Shown here: positions 9,895-19,490 of the stretch, in pieces
How positions within the stretch are numbered: the stretch's first letter is position 1
Layout of the letters: every line of letters begins with the position of its first letter
NCBI GenBank assembly: GCA_006218035.1
Contig: VBWC01000001.1
Span: 103,259 to 167,258, forward strand
Source of the DNA: Gammaproteobacteria bacterium
Lineage (GTDB): Bacteria; Pseudomonadota; Gammaproteobacteria; VBWC01
Length of the DNA stretch: 64,000 bases
Direction of reading: 5' to 3'
Notes under the pieces: model-generated
The model's database searches: none
Seen by the model: the letters and a program-made list of their open reading frames with translations, nothing else
Told to the model about the DNA's origin: nothing
Position numbers and translations under genes: made by a program

Positions 9895-12084
9895 CTAACC
9901 GATCTGCGCAAGCAGATCCCGGGCTTCCTGTTTCTGGACGTCGGAGCCTTCCGCTACCACCTCTTCCAGAATACTGCGCGCACCGTCGTGGTCGCCCATA
10001 TCGACGTAGGCCTTCGCCAGATCAAGCTTGGTGGAGACGACGTCCGAGCTGTCCAGACCAAAAGCTTCGTCATCGGCCGCATCGGACGCTGCGAACTCGC
10101 GATCCTCTGGTGAGGAAAGGTCTTCGCCAGGAGACGTAAATTCCATCCCGGCATCTTCAGCGACCGGGATATCGAGCGTCTTCGATTTCGCGGCGGACCC
10201 GGCATCGTACAGACCGGCCTCGAACTCGATCGCATTATCTCCGCGTCCAGGTGCGGCAGTGTCCACCTCTGCCGAATGACCGGCAGCGCCGCCGATTGCC
10301 TGCGCACCGCCGAACAGCGGGTGTTCGGGCGCCATTTCCTGACCCAGCGCGGCCGCGCGCATCCAGAACTCGGATCCTTCGCCGTCGGCGCCGCCCAGCG
10401 CGTCATGTATTTGCTCGGCGTGCGCAACGAACTGTTGCTTGTCCTGGGCCGCAAAATAAATCTCCAGCAACTTGAGTTGCAGATCAAGCCGGCCCGGATG
10501 ATGTTCGATCGCGCCCTTGATCAGGGTTTCCGCCTGCGGATAACGGTGGTACGCCAGATAAACATCCACCTCCGACAGCACGTCGATATCATCAGCCTCG
10601 GCACTGATACCATGCCCATCGCTATCGAACGGAGTCGGTGACGCGATCTCGAACTGATCATCGACCGCCGCACGAGTATTCTCGGACACGGCTGCGGCCG
10701 GCGGCGCGGCCACTACCACCGGCGTAAACACGTTGGAATCCAGCGATTCCAGCTGGCGCCGTCGATACATCTTCCAGCCCAGCATGACGAGACCCAGTAC
10801 GAGAATCATCACCGTGCTCAATACAATCGGGCTGCCGAACACGCCATGCTCCTCGCGCGGCCGGGCGGCTTCGGTCACCGGCGGAGTCGCAGGCGCCGCC
10901 GGTTTCCCGGCTGAAGCGTCGGCGGCTTGTTCGGCTTGCTGCGCCTGGATCGTCGCAAGGGTACCGTCCTTCAACGTCAACAACCGCTGCATTTCGGTAA
11001 GCTGGGACTCCAGGGAGGCAATGTGTTGCTTAAGGTCGTCGTTTTCCAGCGCCGTACGATCGGCCGCTTCCGCAGCCAATGCCAGCTCTTGACGAATTTC
11101 GGCCGCGTTGGTGCGCTCACCCTGGCCCGACGAAACGGTGCCAGTGGCGTCCATCGCCCGCAGTTCTTCCTCGGTCGGTGCCACCAGTTTCAGGCGCGGC
11201 TGCTGATCAGGCGCCGTCGAACCCGCGGCCGCACGCCCGGCATCCGGCATCACGCCCTGTGGTCGTGCGGGTGTCACGCTTTCGCCACGCTTGCGCGCGA
11301 GCCATTCCTGGTAGTGGCGACGCGATTCCCGTTCCGCCTCGCCCTTGCTCATCGCGGTCAACAGACTGCGATCCTCAAGGCGTAAAACATAGCCGGCCTT
11401 GAGTTCATTTATATTGTCGTTATAAAACGCGTCCGGATTGCCTTTCAGCAACGCCATCATCGTCTGCGGGACACTGACTGATTTATCCGGCCGCATCTGT
11501 TCGGCGATCGACCACAGCGTATCCGTGCGCCCGGTCGGACCGTATTCATTCGTTGAGACGCGCGTCGCCGGCGCCGCAGGTGCCGGTCGCTCCGGTCCGG
11601 CCGGAGCAGTGGCGGCCGGTCGTGCCGGCACGGCTTCCGGCGCCGCGGACATCGTCATGGCCGGCGCGACCGGCGCCGGACGCTCCGTGGTCAAGACCGG
11701 CGGGTCTAGCAATACGGTATATTCACGTTGCAGCTGGCCGGCCGGCCAGCTGACTTGCACGATGAAATCGAGGAAAGGCTCGCGAATCGGCTGCCGCGAA
11801 CTGACCTTGATAACCGACGTGCCGTCGCGCCGGGTATCGATCTTGAACGTCAGCTGATCGAGGACCGGATGGCGGTCAACACCGGCCGTATCAAACGTCG
11901 CGTTGGACGCAAGACCGATACTGACGGCCTTCATATCCTCGCCATTCACTGAATGAAGCTTGATCTCTGCGTCGAACGGCTGGTTTAGCGCGGACTTCAG
12001 TTCGATATCGCCAATACCCAGCGCCTGAACTGCCGCCGCATACAAAAACAGCAACGGGGTTATTAATAACAGCTTACGCGTCAT
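9895..12084 (-). CDS. fimV: FimV-like peptidoglycan-binding polar hub protein
   Basis: Inner-membrane protein that in relatives organises type IV pili, polar localisation and cyclic-AMP signalling. Visible parts are a signal peptide ('LLLITPLLFLYAAAVQA'), then the FimV N-terminal region beginning 'LGIGDIELKSALNQPFDAE'. A LysM-like module follows at about residues 185-245 ('TLWSIAEQMRP', 'MMALLKGNPDAF', 'NINELKAGYVL'), then a coiled coil around 330-375 and a transmembrane helix near 420. The acidic cytoplasmic tail ends in a TPR-like FimV C-terminal domain ('LDLAKAYVDMGDHDGARSIL'). At 729 residues it is somewhat shorter than Pseudomonas FimV. A strong GGAGGAGG precedes the ATG. It lies downstream of asd as usual, but truA is not its neighbour here. 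Confidence 0.9.
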   Translation of the reverse strand: MTRKLLLITPLLFLYAAAVQALGIGDIELKSALNQPFDAEIKLHSVNGEDMKAVSIGLASNATFDTAGVDRHPVLDQLTFKIDTRRDGTSVIKVSSRQPIREPFLDFIVQVSWPAGQLQREYTVLLDPPVLTTERPAPVAPAMTMSAAPEAVPARPAATAPAGPERPAPAAPATRVSTNEYGPTGRTDTLWSIAEQMRPDKSVSVPQTMMALLKGNPDAFYNDNINELKAGYVLRLEDRSLLTAMSKGEAERESRRHYQEWLARKRGESVTPARPQGVMPDAGRAAAGSTAPDQQPRLKLVAPTEEELRAMDATGTVSSGQGERTNAAEIRQELALAAEAADRTALENDDLKQHIASLESQLTEMQRLLTLKDGTLATIQAQQAEQAADASAGKPAAPATPPVTEAARPREEHGVFGSPIVLSTVMILVLGLVMLGWKMYRRRQLESLDSNVFTPVVVAAPPAAAVSENTRAAVDDQFEIASPTPFDSDGHGISAEADDIDVLSEVDVYLAYHRYPQAETLIKGAIEHHPGRLDLQLKLLEIYFAAQDKQQFVAHAEQIHDALGGADGEGSEFWMRAAALGQEMAPEHPLFGGAQAIGGAAGHSAEVDTAAPGRGDNAIEFEAGLYDAGSAAKSKTLDIPVAEDAGMEFTSPGEDLSSPEDREFAASDAADDEAFGLDSSDVVSTKLDLAKAYVDMGDHDGARSILEEVVAEGSDVQKQEARDLLAQIG

Positions 12085-12161
12085 GCCTCCTCCCGCTGCC
12101 GATGCCCGTCCGGGACATCATTCCATATCAGTCGCATCCGATGTTTCCTGTTCTCTCGACG

Positions 12162-12180
12162 GCCCGGGGAAATCCCGGGC
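12162..12180. terminator. Hairpin between asd and fimV (possible weak terminator)
   Basis: A perfect 7-bp inverted repeat (gcccggg/cccgggc) with a 5-nt loop lies in the 124-bp gap between the asd stop codon and the fimV start. It has no run of U after it on the minus strand, so termination would be partial or factor-dependent. It may reduce read-through from the leu-asd operon into fimV. Confidence 0.35.
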
Positions 12181-12208
12181 TTATCCGGAGAATTTCTGAT
12201 CTGTTTCA

Positions 12209-13234
12209 TCAATTAAGGTAATGTTCTACCAGAATTTCCGCGATTTGAATACTGTTCAGGGCCGCGCCTTTGCGCACGTTATCCGAGACCACCCACAGGT
12301 CAAGCCCACGCGGATGAGAGATGTCCTCGCGGATACGGCCAACATACACGGGGTCAGTTCCGGCGGCATCGACGGCGGCAGTCGGGTATCCACCCGCCTT
12401 GCGTTCGTCCATCACCTTGACACCCGGCGCCTTCAATAACAACTTCCGCGCCTCCTCGGCAGTAATCTTGCGTCGGGTCTCGATATGTACGGCCTCGGAA
12501 TGACCGTACACCACGGGAACCCTGACTGTCGTTGGATTTACCAGCATAGCGTCATCTTCCATGATTTTTTTAGTCTCCCAAACCATCTTCATCTCTTCCT
12601 TGGTATAGCCGTTGTCGAGAAATACGTCGATATGCGGCAATACATTGAACGCGATCTGCTTCGGGTAGACCTCGGCCAACACCGGTTTGCCCTGCAATAT
12701 AGCGGCGGTCTGCGCCATCAGTTCGTCGATGGCCTCCTTGCCGGTGCCCGACACCGACTGATAGGTACAGACGTTGATACGCTCGATACCGACCGCGTCA
12801 TGGATCGGCTTGAGCGCCACAACCATCTGAATAGTAGAACAATTCGGGTTTGCGATAATACCCCGGGTGGTGTATCGGGCAATCGCATGCGCATTGACCT
12901 CGGGCACCACCAGCGGGATATCCTCATCGCGCCGGAATTGCGAGGTGTTATCGATCACGACACAGCCGGCCGCGGCCGCTTTGGGCGCATAGACCTCCGA
13001 AATACTCGCACCGGCCGAAAACAGGCCGATTTGCACCTTGGCGAAATCGAATTCCGCGAGGTTGCCTATCGTGATCTCGCGGCCCTTGAATTTAACCTTC
13101 TTGCCGGCCGAGCGCTCGCTCGCCAGTGCATAGAGATTGTTCACCGGAAAGTTGCGCTCTTCCAGCATGCGGATCATCACGTCGCCGACCGCGCCGGTCG
13201 CACCCACTACCGCGACATCAAATTTCTTCACCAT
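12209..13234 (-). CDS. asd: Aspartate-semialdehyde dehydrogenase
   Basis: NADPH-dependent reduction of aspartyl phosphate to the semialdehyde, the branch point to lysine, peptidoglycan meso-DAP, threonine and methionine. The 341-residue length is normal. It shows the nucleotide-binding start 'VAVVGATGAVGDVMIRML', the catalytic cysteine in 'IIANPNCSTIQMV', and the C-terminal 'VVYGHSEAVHIE', whose histidines lie where the family's acid/base His is found. AGGA lies 7 nt before the ATG. It starts 28 bp after leuB ends, so it is probably the fourth gene of leuC-leuD-leuB-asd. Confidence 0.97.
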   Translation of the reverse strand: MVKKFDVAVVGATGAVGDVMIRMLEERNFPVNNLYALASERSAGKKVKFKGREITIGNLAEFDFAKVQIGLFSAGASISEVYAPKAAAAGCVVIDNTSQFRRDEDIPLVVPEVNAHAIARYTTRGIIANPNCSTIQMVVALKPIHDAVGIERINVCTYQSVSGTGKEAIDELMAQTAAILQGKPVLAEVYPKQIAFNVLPHIDVFLDNGYTKEEMKMVWETKKIMEDDAMLVNPTTVRVPVVYGHSEAVHIETRRKITAEEARKLLLKAPGVKVMDERKAGGYPTAAVDAAGTDPVYVGRIREDISHPRGLDLWVVSDNVRKGAALNSIQIAEILVEHYLN

Positions 13235-13262
13235 TGCCTTGTCCTGTCTGAACGTTTTTTAC

Positions 13263-14339
13263 CTAATCTGCCATCGCCGCGACGACCGCATCACCCATCG
13301 CCACGGTACCGATTTTCTGAGTACCTTCGGAATGGATATCCGCCGTGCGCAACCCTGTATCCAGCACGCGCTCGATCGCCCGATCGATACGCTCCGATAA
13401 AGCAGGCTCATCGAGCGTGTAACGCAACATCATCGCCACGGACAATATAGTCGCCAGCGGATTCGCGATGCCTTTGCCGGCGATATCCGGCGCCGAGCCA
13501 TGGATCGGTTCGTACATGCCCTTGCCGGTCGCGTCCAGCGCCGCCGACGGCAGCATGCCGATGGAGCCGGTCAGCATCGCCGCGCAATCCGACAGGATGT
13601 CACCGAACATGTTGGTCGTTACCATCACGTCGAACTGCCTGGGCCGGCGCACCAGCTGCATCGCTGCATTGTCGACATACATATGGGTCAACTCGACTTC
13701 CGGGTAATCCTTGCCTGTACGGATCATGACCTCGCGCCAGAGTTCCGTGCACTCCAGCACATTGGCCTTGTCGATCGAACAGACGCGCTTGCCGCGCTGC
13801 ATCGCGATATCGAACGCGACCCGCCCGATGCGCTCGATCTCCGACTCGCGATAGACCAGCGTGTTATAGCCTTCCCGCTCGCCGTTCTCCAGCCGACGGA
13901 TACCGCGCGGCTTGCCGAAATAGATGCCGCCGGTCAGCTCGCGCACGATCATGATGTCGAGCCCCGCGACCACCTCGGGCTTCAGCGTCGACGCGTCGGC
14001 GAGCTGGCGATACAGCAGCGCCGGACGCAGATTGGCGAACAGCCCCAGCTCCGCACGCAGGCCGAGCAGGCCCTTCTCCGGCCGGACCGAGATATCCAGC
14101 GATTCCCATTTATGACCGCCGACCGCACCCAGCAGTATCGCGTCGGCGCGGCGGGCCGCGGCGAGCGTCACGTCGGGCAACGGAGAGCCGGTCGCATCAT
14201 AGGCAGCGCCGCCAACGAGCCCATGCGCGAGCTCGAGCTTCAGCCCGAATTCATGGCGCAGGTACTCCAGCACCTTGACGGCCTCGGCCACGACCTCCGG
14301 CCCGATGCCGTCGCCGGGCAATACCAGAATCTTGTGCAT
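13263..14339 (-). CDS. leuB: 3-isopropylmalate dehydrogenase
   Basis: Third step of leucine synthesis: NAD-dependent oxidative decarboxylation of 3-isopropylmalate. At 358 residues it is full length. Motifs include '[18 protein letters not shown]' at the N-terminus, '[14 protein letters not shown]' in the substrate loop, '[12 protein letters not shown]', the metal-binding '[19 protein letters not shown]' and the NAD-binding '[14 protein letters not shown]'. The gap to leuD upstream is about 200 bp, unusually wide for this operon because a palindromic repeat is inserted there. Confidence 0.97.
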   Translation of the reverse strand: MHKILVLPGDGIGPEVVAEAVKVLEYLRHEFGLKLELAHGLVGGAAYDATGSPLPDVTLAAARRADAILLGAVGGHKWESLDISVRPEKGLLGLRAELGLFANLRPALLYRQLADASTLKPEVVAGLDIMIVRELTGGIYFGKPRGIRRLENGEREGYNTLVYRESEIERIGRVAFDIAMQRGKRVCSIDKANVLECTELWREVMIRTGKDYPEVELTHMYVDNAAMQLVRRPRQFDVMVTTNMFGDILSDCAAMLTGSIGMLPSAALDATGKGMYEPIHGSAPDIAGKGIANPLATILSVAMMLRYTLDEPALSERIDRAIERVLDTGLRTADIHSEGTQKIGTVAMGDAVVAAMAD

Positions 14340-14400
14340 TTCTCCGTCCCGATAATTACCGAGGTTTCAATATATGGCCGCCATTTGCGGGATAACTGCC

Positions 14401-14476
14401 GTCATGCCCGCGCAAGCGGGAATCCAGTCTTTCATCACGCGACACGTCGCCGGATGCCCGCTTGCGCGGGCATGAC
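14401..14476. repeat. Palindromic repeat pair between leuD and leuB
   Basis: The 20 bases 14401-14420 and 14457-14476 are perfect reverse complements, separated by 36 bp, with 'aatccag' after the left arm. Each arm also contains a smaller hairpin (cccgc gcaa gcggg). The arm belongs to the same dispersed family found at 17629-17655 and in the 19.2 and 34.8 kb gaps. It sits inside the leuCDB-asd transcript, where a long stem could affect mRNA decay or read-through. Confidence 0.85.
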
Positions 14477-14538
14477 GAAATGCCACGGGGACTACAATCC
14501 ATAGTCGTAGCTTCCGACATAACGTCAATCCGACTGCT

Positions 14539-15183
14539 TTATAGCTCCGTAAACAACCACGGCGCCTGCTGCGCACGGCGCTTTTCATAGATGCGGATTT
14601 CATCGACATGCTGCAGGGTCAACCCGATATCGTCCAGCCCTTCGAGCAGGCAGTGCCGGCGAAACGCGTCAATGTCGAATCTCATTTCCGTGCCCGCTGG
14701 CGCAATCACCCGTTGGTTTTCGAGATCAACGGTCAAGGTATAACCGTCCGTCTTCGCAACGGCGTTAAACAGGCCATCGACCACGGCCGTATCCAGCACA
14801 ATCGGCAACAGTCCGTTCTTGAAACAGTTGTTGTAGAAGATATCTGCGTAGCTCGGCGCAATGATCGCACGAAAGCCGTAATCGACCAGTGCCCACGGCG
14901 CATGCTCGCGCGACGAACCGCAACCGAAGTTGGCGCGCGCCAGCAATATAGTGGCGCCTTTATAGCGCGGCAGGTTCAAAACGAACGCCGGGTTCAGCCG
15001 CCGCTTGCTGTGGTCCTGCCCCGGCTCACCGTGGTCAAGGTAACGCCACTCGTCGAACAGGTTCGGTCCGAAACCGGTCCGCTTGATCGATTTCAGGTAC
15101 TGCTTGGGAATGATCGCGTCGGTATCAACGTTGGCCCGGTCGAGCGGCGCGACGATGCCGGTAAATTTTTTGTACGGTTCCAT
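14539..15183 (-). CDS. leuD: 3-isopropylmalate dehydratase small subunit
   Basis: Small (swivel) subunit of isopropylmalate isomerase, partner of LeuC in converting 2- to 3-isopropylmalate. The 214-residue length is typical. It carries '[20 protein letters not shown]' near the N-terminus, '[16 protein letters not shown]' (substrate loop) and '[15 protein letters not shown]'. It begins 9 bp after the leuC stop codon, so the two are co-translated. Confidence 0.97.
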   Translation of the reverse strand: MEPYKKFTGIVAPLDRANVDTDAIIPKQYLKSIKRTGFGPNLFDEWRYLDHGEPGQDHSKRRLNPAFVLNLPRYKGATILLARANFGCGSSREHAPWALVDYGFRAIIAPSYADIFYNNCFKNGLLPIVLDTAVVDGLFNAVAKTDGYTLTVDLENQRVIAPAGTEMRFDIDAFRRHCLLEGLDDIGLTLQHVDEIRIYEKRRAQQAPWLFTEL

Positions 15184-15192
15184 AAAGTCCGA

Positions 15193-16635
15193 TTACCGCG
15201 ACGCCGTGCGCACCGCCTCAATATCGGTCTGGCCAAAGGTACGCACGTCGACAAAATGTCCGGCGATCGCCGCGGCGGCGGCCATCGCCGGACTGACCAG
15301 ATGGGTACGACCGCCCTGCCCCTGCCGACCCTCGAAGTTGCGGTTCGACGTCGACGCACAGCGTTCACCCGGTTCGAGGCGATCGGCGTTCATCGCCAGA
15401 CACATCGAGCATCCCGGCTCGCGCCATTCAAAACCGGCATCGAGAAAGATCCGGTCCAACCCCTCGAGTTCGGCCTGCTGCTTGACCAGCCCGGACCCCG
15501 GCACGACCATCGCCAGCCGGACAGTCCCCGCGACCTTACGGCCGCGCGCGATGGCTGCCGCCGCGCGCAGATCCTCGATACGGGAATTCGTGCAAGAACC
15601 GATAAACACCTTGTCGAGCCGGATTGCCACCATCGGCGTGCCGGGTTCAAGCGCCATGTAGTCCAGCGCGCGTTGCATGCCGGTACGTTTCACCACATCC
15701 GGCTCGGCCTGCGGGTCGGGCACACGGCCGTCGACCGCAACCACCATTTCGGGCGACGTTCCCCAGGTGACCTGCGGCTGGATGTCCTGCGCGTTGACGT
15801 GCACGACGTGATCAAACCTGGCATCGGCATCGCTATGCAGCGCGCGCCACACGGCCACCGCCTGCTGCCACTGGTTCCCCTGCGGCGCATAGGTGCGGCC
15901 ACGCGCGTATTCGATAGTCTTGTCGTCCACGGCAATCAACCCGGCGCGCGCGCCGGCCTCGATCGCCATATTGCAGACGGTCATGCGGCCCTCAATAGAC
16001 AGCGCGCGGATCACGTCACCGCCGAACTCAATCGTATAGCCGGAACCGCCCGCGGTACCGATCCGGCCGATAATCGCGAGCACGATATCCTTCGCGGTTA
16101 CGCCCGGGCCAACCTCGCCGTCAACGCTGACCAGCATGTTGCGTGCCTTCTTCTGGATCAGGCATTGCGTCGCGAGCACATGCTCGACTTCGGACGTGCC
16201 TATGCCCTGCGCCAGCGCACCGAGCGCGCCGTGCGTCGAGGTATGCGAATCGCCGCACACGACCGTCATACCCGGCAGCGTCGCGCCAGTCTCGGGGCCG
16301 ATCACATGGACGATCCCCTGACGGGGATCGTCCATGCCGAATTCGGTGATGCCAAACTCCCGGCAATTGTCTTCCAGCGTCTCGACCTGCAGGCGCGACA
16401 CCGGATCGACGATACCGGCCGCGCGGTTCGTTGTCGGCACGTTATGGTCGGGCGTGGCGAGATTGGCGGACACGCGCCATGGGCGCCGCCCCGCCAGGCG
16501 CAGGCCCTCGAACGCCTGCGGTGACGTCACCTCATGCACCAGGTGACGGTCAATATAGAGCAGACACGTGCCGTCGTCGTTGCGACGGACCACATGTGCG
16601 TCCCATAACTTGTCGTAAAGTGTTTGGCCTGCCAT
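15193..16635 (-). CDS. leuC: 3-isopropylmalate dehydratase large subunit
   Basis: Aconitase-family large subunit holding the [4Fe-4S] cluster. The 480-residue length is slightly longer than E. coli LeuC. Cluster cysteines are visible in '[15 protein letters not shown]' and the CxxC of '[10 protein letters not shown]'. N-terminal '[11 protein letters not shown]' and '[19 protein letters not shown]' are typical. It is the first gene of leuC-leuD-leuB-asd and divergent from folD; an extended -10 promoter lies 42 bp upstream of its ATG. Confidence 0.97.
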   Translation of the reverse strand: MAGQTLYDKLWDAHVVRRNDDGTCLLYIDRHLVHEVTSPQAFEGLRLAGRRPWRVSANLATPDHNVPTTNRAAGIVDPVSRLQVETLEDNCREFGITEFGMDDPRQGIVHVIGPETGATLPGMTVVCGDSHTSTHGALGALAQGIGTSEVEHVLATQCLIQKKARNMLVSVDGEVGPGVTAKDIVLAIIGRIGTAGGSGYTIEFGGDVIRALSIEGRMTVCNMAIEAGARAGLIAVDDKTIEYARGRTYAPQGNQWQQAVAVWRALHSDADARFDHVVHVNAQDIQPQVTWGTSPEMVVAVDGRVPDPQAEPDVVKRTGMQRALDYMALEPGTPMVAIRLDKVFIGSCTNSRIEDLRAAAAIARGRKVAGTVRLAMVVPGSGLVKQQAELEGLDRIFLDAGFEWREPGCSMCLAMNADRLEPGERCASTSNRNFEGRQGQGGRTHLVSPAMAAAAAIAGHFVDVRTFGQTDIEAVRTASR

Positions 16636-16676
16636 GGTGAATCACGTAAGATACGGCTTCGAAAAACAACCGGCGA

Positions 16677-16685
16677 ATTATAGCA
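16677..16685 (-). promoter_or_regulatory. Extended -10 promoter for leuC
   Basis: On the minus strand the bases read TGCTATAAT, a perfect TATAAT with an upstream TGn. The -35 region 17 bp further is poor, as is usual for extended -10 promoters. The distance to the leuC ATG is about 42 bp. No leucine-rich leader peptide or attenuator fits in this short leader. Confidence 0.55.
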
Positions 16686-16715
16686 AACACCACGCCGCCT
16701 GGAGTTGGTTTTTTG

Positions 16716-17621
16716 ATGGCTCGGAACGCGCAAACCACTGTGGCACACGCCAGAATCCTCGACGGCAAGGCGGTCGCCGCCGCTATCCACGAGGAAATCC
16801 GGACACGCGTCGACCAGCGGCTGGCGCATGGCCTGCGCCGCCCGGGCCTGGCGGTGATTCTGGTCGGCAGCAATTCGGCCTCGCAGGTCTATGTACGTAA
16901 TAAGCGCGCCGCCTGCGACAAGGCGGGGTTTCTGTCGCGCTCGTATGACCTGCCGGAGACGACCGGCCAGTCAGAACTGCTAGCATTGATCGACAAGCTG
17001 AATGCTGACCCCGAGATCGACGGCATACTGGTACAACTGCCGCTGCCCGCACAGATCGACAACGAAACCGTTATTGAGCGCATCCGGCCCGACAAGGACG
17101 TCGATGGCTTCCATCCGTACAACGTCGGACGCCTGATGCTGCGCGTACCGGCGCTGCGCCCGTGTACGCCGCACGGCATCATGACGCTGCTCAAACACAC
17201 CGGCATCGAGCTCATGGGCAAACACGCCGTCGTCGTCGGCGCCTCCAACATCGTCGGCCGGCCGATGTCGCTGGAACTGCTGCTTGCCGGTTGCACGGTC
17301 ACAATGACGCACCGCTTCACCGAAGACCTGCCTGGACACGTGGCGCGCGCCGACATCGTCGTCGTCGCCGTCGGCAAGCCGGATATAATCAAAGGCGCAT
17401 GGATCAAACCGGGGGCGATCGTCATCGATGTCGGCATGAACCGCCTGCCCGACGGCCGCCTGGTCGGGGACGTCGAATACGACAAGGCCGCCGAACGCGC
17501 CGGCTGGATCACCCCCGTCCCCGGCGGCGTCGGCCCGATGACCGTCGCGACGTTATTGCAGAATACGCTGTGGGCGGCGGAGAAGTTGCACGCCGGTAAA
17601 ACCCCCGGAAAGTCCGGCTAG
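16716..17621 (+). CDS. folD: Bifunctional methylenetetrahydrofolate dehydrogenase/cyclohydrolase
   Basis: Interconverts 5,10-methylene-, methenyl- and 10-formyl-tetrahydrofolate for purine and formyl-Met-tRNA synthesis. It is about 301 residues long. Motifs include '[21 protein letters not shown]' (Tyr and Lys of the active site), '[10 protein letters not shown]', '[13 protein letters not shown]' and the NADP-binding '[18 protein letters not shown]', and it ends with '[15 protein letters not shown]'. The track starts at a TTG; the ATG at 16716 is preferred, with GGAG at 16701 about 11 nt upstream. Confidence 0.96.
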   Translation: MARNAQTTVAHARILDGKAVAAAIHEEIRTRVDQRLAHGLRRPGLAVILVGSNSASQVYVRNKRAACDKAGFLSRSYDLPETTGQSELLALIDKLNADPEIDGILVQLPLPAQIDNETVIERIRPDKDVDGFHPYNVGRLMLRVPALRPCTPHGIMTLLKHTGIELMGKHAVVVGASNIVGRPMSLELLLAGCTVTMTHRFTEDLPGHVARADIVVVAVGKPDIIKGAWIKPGAIVIDVGMNRLPDGRLVGDVEYDKAAERAGWITPVPGGVGPMTVATLLQNTLWAAEKLHAGKTPGKSG

Positions 17622-17628
17622 CTCTCCA

Positions 17629-17655
17629 GTCATTCCCGCGCAAGCGGGAATCCAG
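17629..17655. repeat. Single dispersed repeat arm after folD
   Basis: The motif attcccgc-gcaa-gcgggaat forms an 8-bp stem on a GCAA tetraloop, with 'ccag' after it. It matches the arm of the repeat at 14401 and the right arm of the 19.2 kb element. It lies 8 bp after the folD stop codon, so it may protect or end that transcript, although no U-run follows. Confidence 0.75.
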
Positions 17656-17761
17656 CTCAATCATTGTAAATTTCAATAAGCGCAGCGCGCCGAACTGGGC
17701 ATACTTGCATTCGGCGTAACTGGATTGTTGAACGCCATTCGTTTACCGCAGGTCAGATCGG

Positions 17762-19210
17762 CTACGCTTTCCGTACCCGAGTTCCGTCAGCACCGTCCTC
17801 TACAACATAGCCCTGTGCTTTCAGCGCGTCACGAACTTCATCGGAGGTTTTCCAATCTTTCTCACGGCGCGCTTTGTCACGTATTGAAACGAGCACATCA
17901 ACCGTTACCTCCCGGCTGTTGAAGTTTAAAACCGCTTGCGGAATCGCTACAGATTTAGTCCTGCTCATGTACTTGAGGAATATCTCCGGATTGTCTGCCA
18001 GACTACCAAGCAGTCCCCCGAGTTCTTTCAACGTCATAACCAGCACCGCTGCCCGATCAGTAGCCTTATCGTCCAGCGCGCGATTGATCTCGCCGGCGAT
18101 GCCATCCAGCACGGCCAGCGCATCTGAGGTATTGAAATCATCATCCATCGCCGCGCGGAACGACCGGTCATAGGCCGTGTCGCCGGCCGCTGCCGCCGAC
18201 ACGCCTTCCTGCCCGGCCCGGTACAGCGCGCGATACAGACCCGCCAGTCGTTTCTCGGCCGACGCCAGCAGATCGAGGCTGTAGTTCAGCGGGCTACGGT
18301 AATGGCTTTGCAGAATAAAATAGCGAATGATCTCGCCGGCGCGCTGCCCGTCATCCTTGTCCACACGTGCAAGTACGTCGCGCACCGTGAAAAAATTGCC
18401 GAGCGACTTGGACATCTTTTCTTCATTGATCTGGACGAAGCCGTTGTGTATCCAGACGTCGACGAATTTCTCGCCGGTTGCGGCCTCACTCTGCGCGATC
18501 TCGTTTTCGTGGTGCGGAAACTTCAGGTCCATGCCGCCGCCGTGGATGTCGAAATGGTTCCCGAGGCACGTCGTCGACATCGCCGAACATTCGATATGCC
18601 AGCCCGGCCGGCCTTTACCCCATGCCGAATCCCACGCCGGCTCGCCGGGCCTGGCGGCCTTCCATAACACGAAATCCAGCGGGTCATCTTTGGCCTCGTC
18701 GATCTCGACGCGGCTGCCGGCGCGCAGGTCCGCCATGCGTTTGTTGGACAATTTGCCGTAATTCTCAAACCGGCTGACGTCGTAGTACACATCGCCGTTG
18801 CCCGCCTGATAGGCGAACCCCTTGTCGATCAGCGTCGCGATCATCGTGGTAATGGCGTCCATCGAATCCGTCGCACGCGGTTCATGGTCGGGCGGCAGCA
18901 CACCCAGCGCCTGCTCGTCTTCGTGCATCGCGGCGATGTAGCGTCCGGTCAGCACATCAATGTCTTCGTCGTTCTCGCGCGCCCGCCGGATGATCTTGTC
19001 GTCGATGTCGGTGATATTGCGTACGTAGTTCACCTCGAGGCCAGTGGCGCGCAGATAACGCACAATCACGTCGAACACCACCATGACGCGGGCGTGACCG
19101 AGGTGGCAGTAGTCGTAGACCGTCATGCCGCAGACGTAGATATCGACCTTGCGGTCGGGACGCTCAAATTTCTCTTTTTGCCGGGTCAGGCTGTTATAGA
19201 TCTGCAACAT
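17762..19210 (-). CDS. cysS: Cysteinyl-tRNA synthetase
   Basis: Class I aminoacyl-tRNA synthetase, 482 residues. The zinc-site cysteine and HIGH-type motif are in '[19 protein letters not shown]', the second zinc region in '[14 protein letters not shown]' and '[21 protein letters not shown]', and the KMSKS loop in '[12 protein letters not shown]'. A C-terminal anticodon-binding part ends with '[22 protein letters not shown]'. It follows gltX on the minus strand but is separated from it by a 280-bp repeat-bearing gap. Confidence 0.97.
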   Translation of the reverse strand: MLQIYNSLTRQKEKFERPDRKVDIYVCGMTVYDYCHLGHARVMVVFDVIVRYLRATGLEVNYVRNITDIDDKIIRRARENDEDIDVLTGRYIAAMHEDEQALGVLPPDHEPRATDSMDAITTMIATLIDKGFAYQAGNGDVYYDVSRFENYGKLSNKRMADLRAGSRVEIDEAKDDPLDFVLWKAARPGEPAWDSAWGKGRPGWHIECSAMSTTCLGNHFDIHGGGMDLKFPHHENEIAQSEAATGEKFVDVWIHNGFVQINEEKMSKSLGNFFTVRDVLARVDKDDGQRAGEIIRYFILQSHYRSPLNYSLDLLASAEKRLAGLYRALYRAGQEGVSAAAAGDTAYDRSFRAAMDDDFNTSDALAVLDGIAGEINRALDDKATDRAAVLVMTLKELGGLLGSLADNPEIFLKYMSRTKSVAIPQAVLNFNSREVTVDVLVSIRDKARREKDWKTSDEVRDALKAQGYVVEDGADGTRVRKA

Positions 19211-19243
19211 CTCATCACGTCTTCCGTCTTATGAACTCAAATT

Positions 19244-19413
19244 CGTCATTCCGGGCGAAGCGAAGCGTACGAGCCCATGGACGGGCGAGGTAGGCGATGT
19301 CGGGAACAACTGTCGAGACCCGGAATCCAGCCCTTATCGAAGTCGCCGCGTTTCCATTTGCATAGGCGAGTCGCGACCGGATGGACTGGATTCCCGCTTT
19401 CGCGGGAATGACG
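19244..19413. repeat. Composite dispersed repeat between gltX and cysS
   Basis: A composite element begins 'cgtcattccggg' and ends with the complementary 'cgggaatgacg', so its ends form a long interrupted inverted repeat. Inside it is 'gagcccatggacgggcgagg' (19271-19290), itself a small hairpin, and a 'gtcgagacc' block. The same inner blocks occur at 34.8 and 35.1 kb. It fills most of the 280-bp gap. I see no ORF of its own, so it looks like a non-autonomous, MITE-like or REP-like element. Confidence 0.8.
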
Positions 19414-19490
19414 ACCTCTGGACCGGTCATGCCGCCAGGTGATTTCCAACAATCCGAGGTTCCTTATCGCTGTTAACTCTATACTGAACA

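Noticed and set aside
14608-16524. 638-aa plus-strand ORF over leuD and leuC
   Set aside because: Antisense shadow in high-GC DNA, Arg/His-rich with no domain. leuC and leuD are certain on the other strand.
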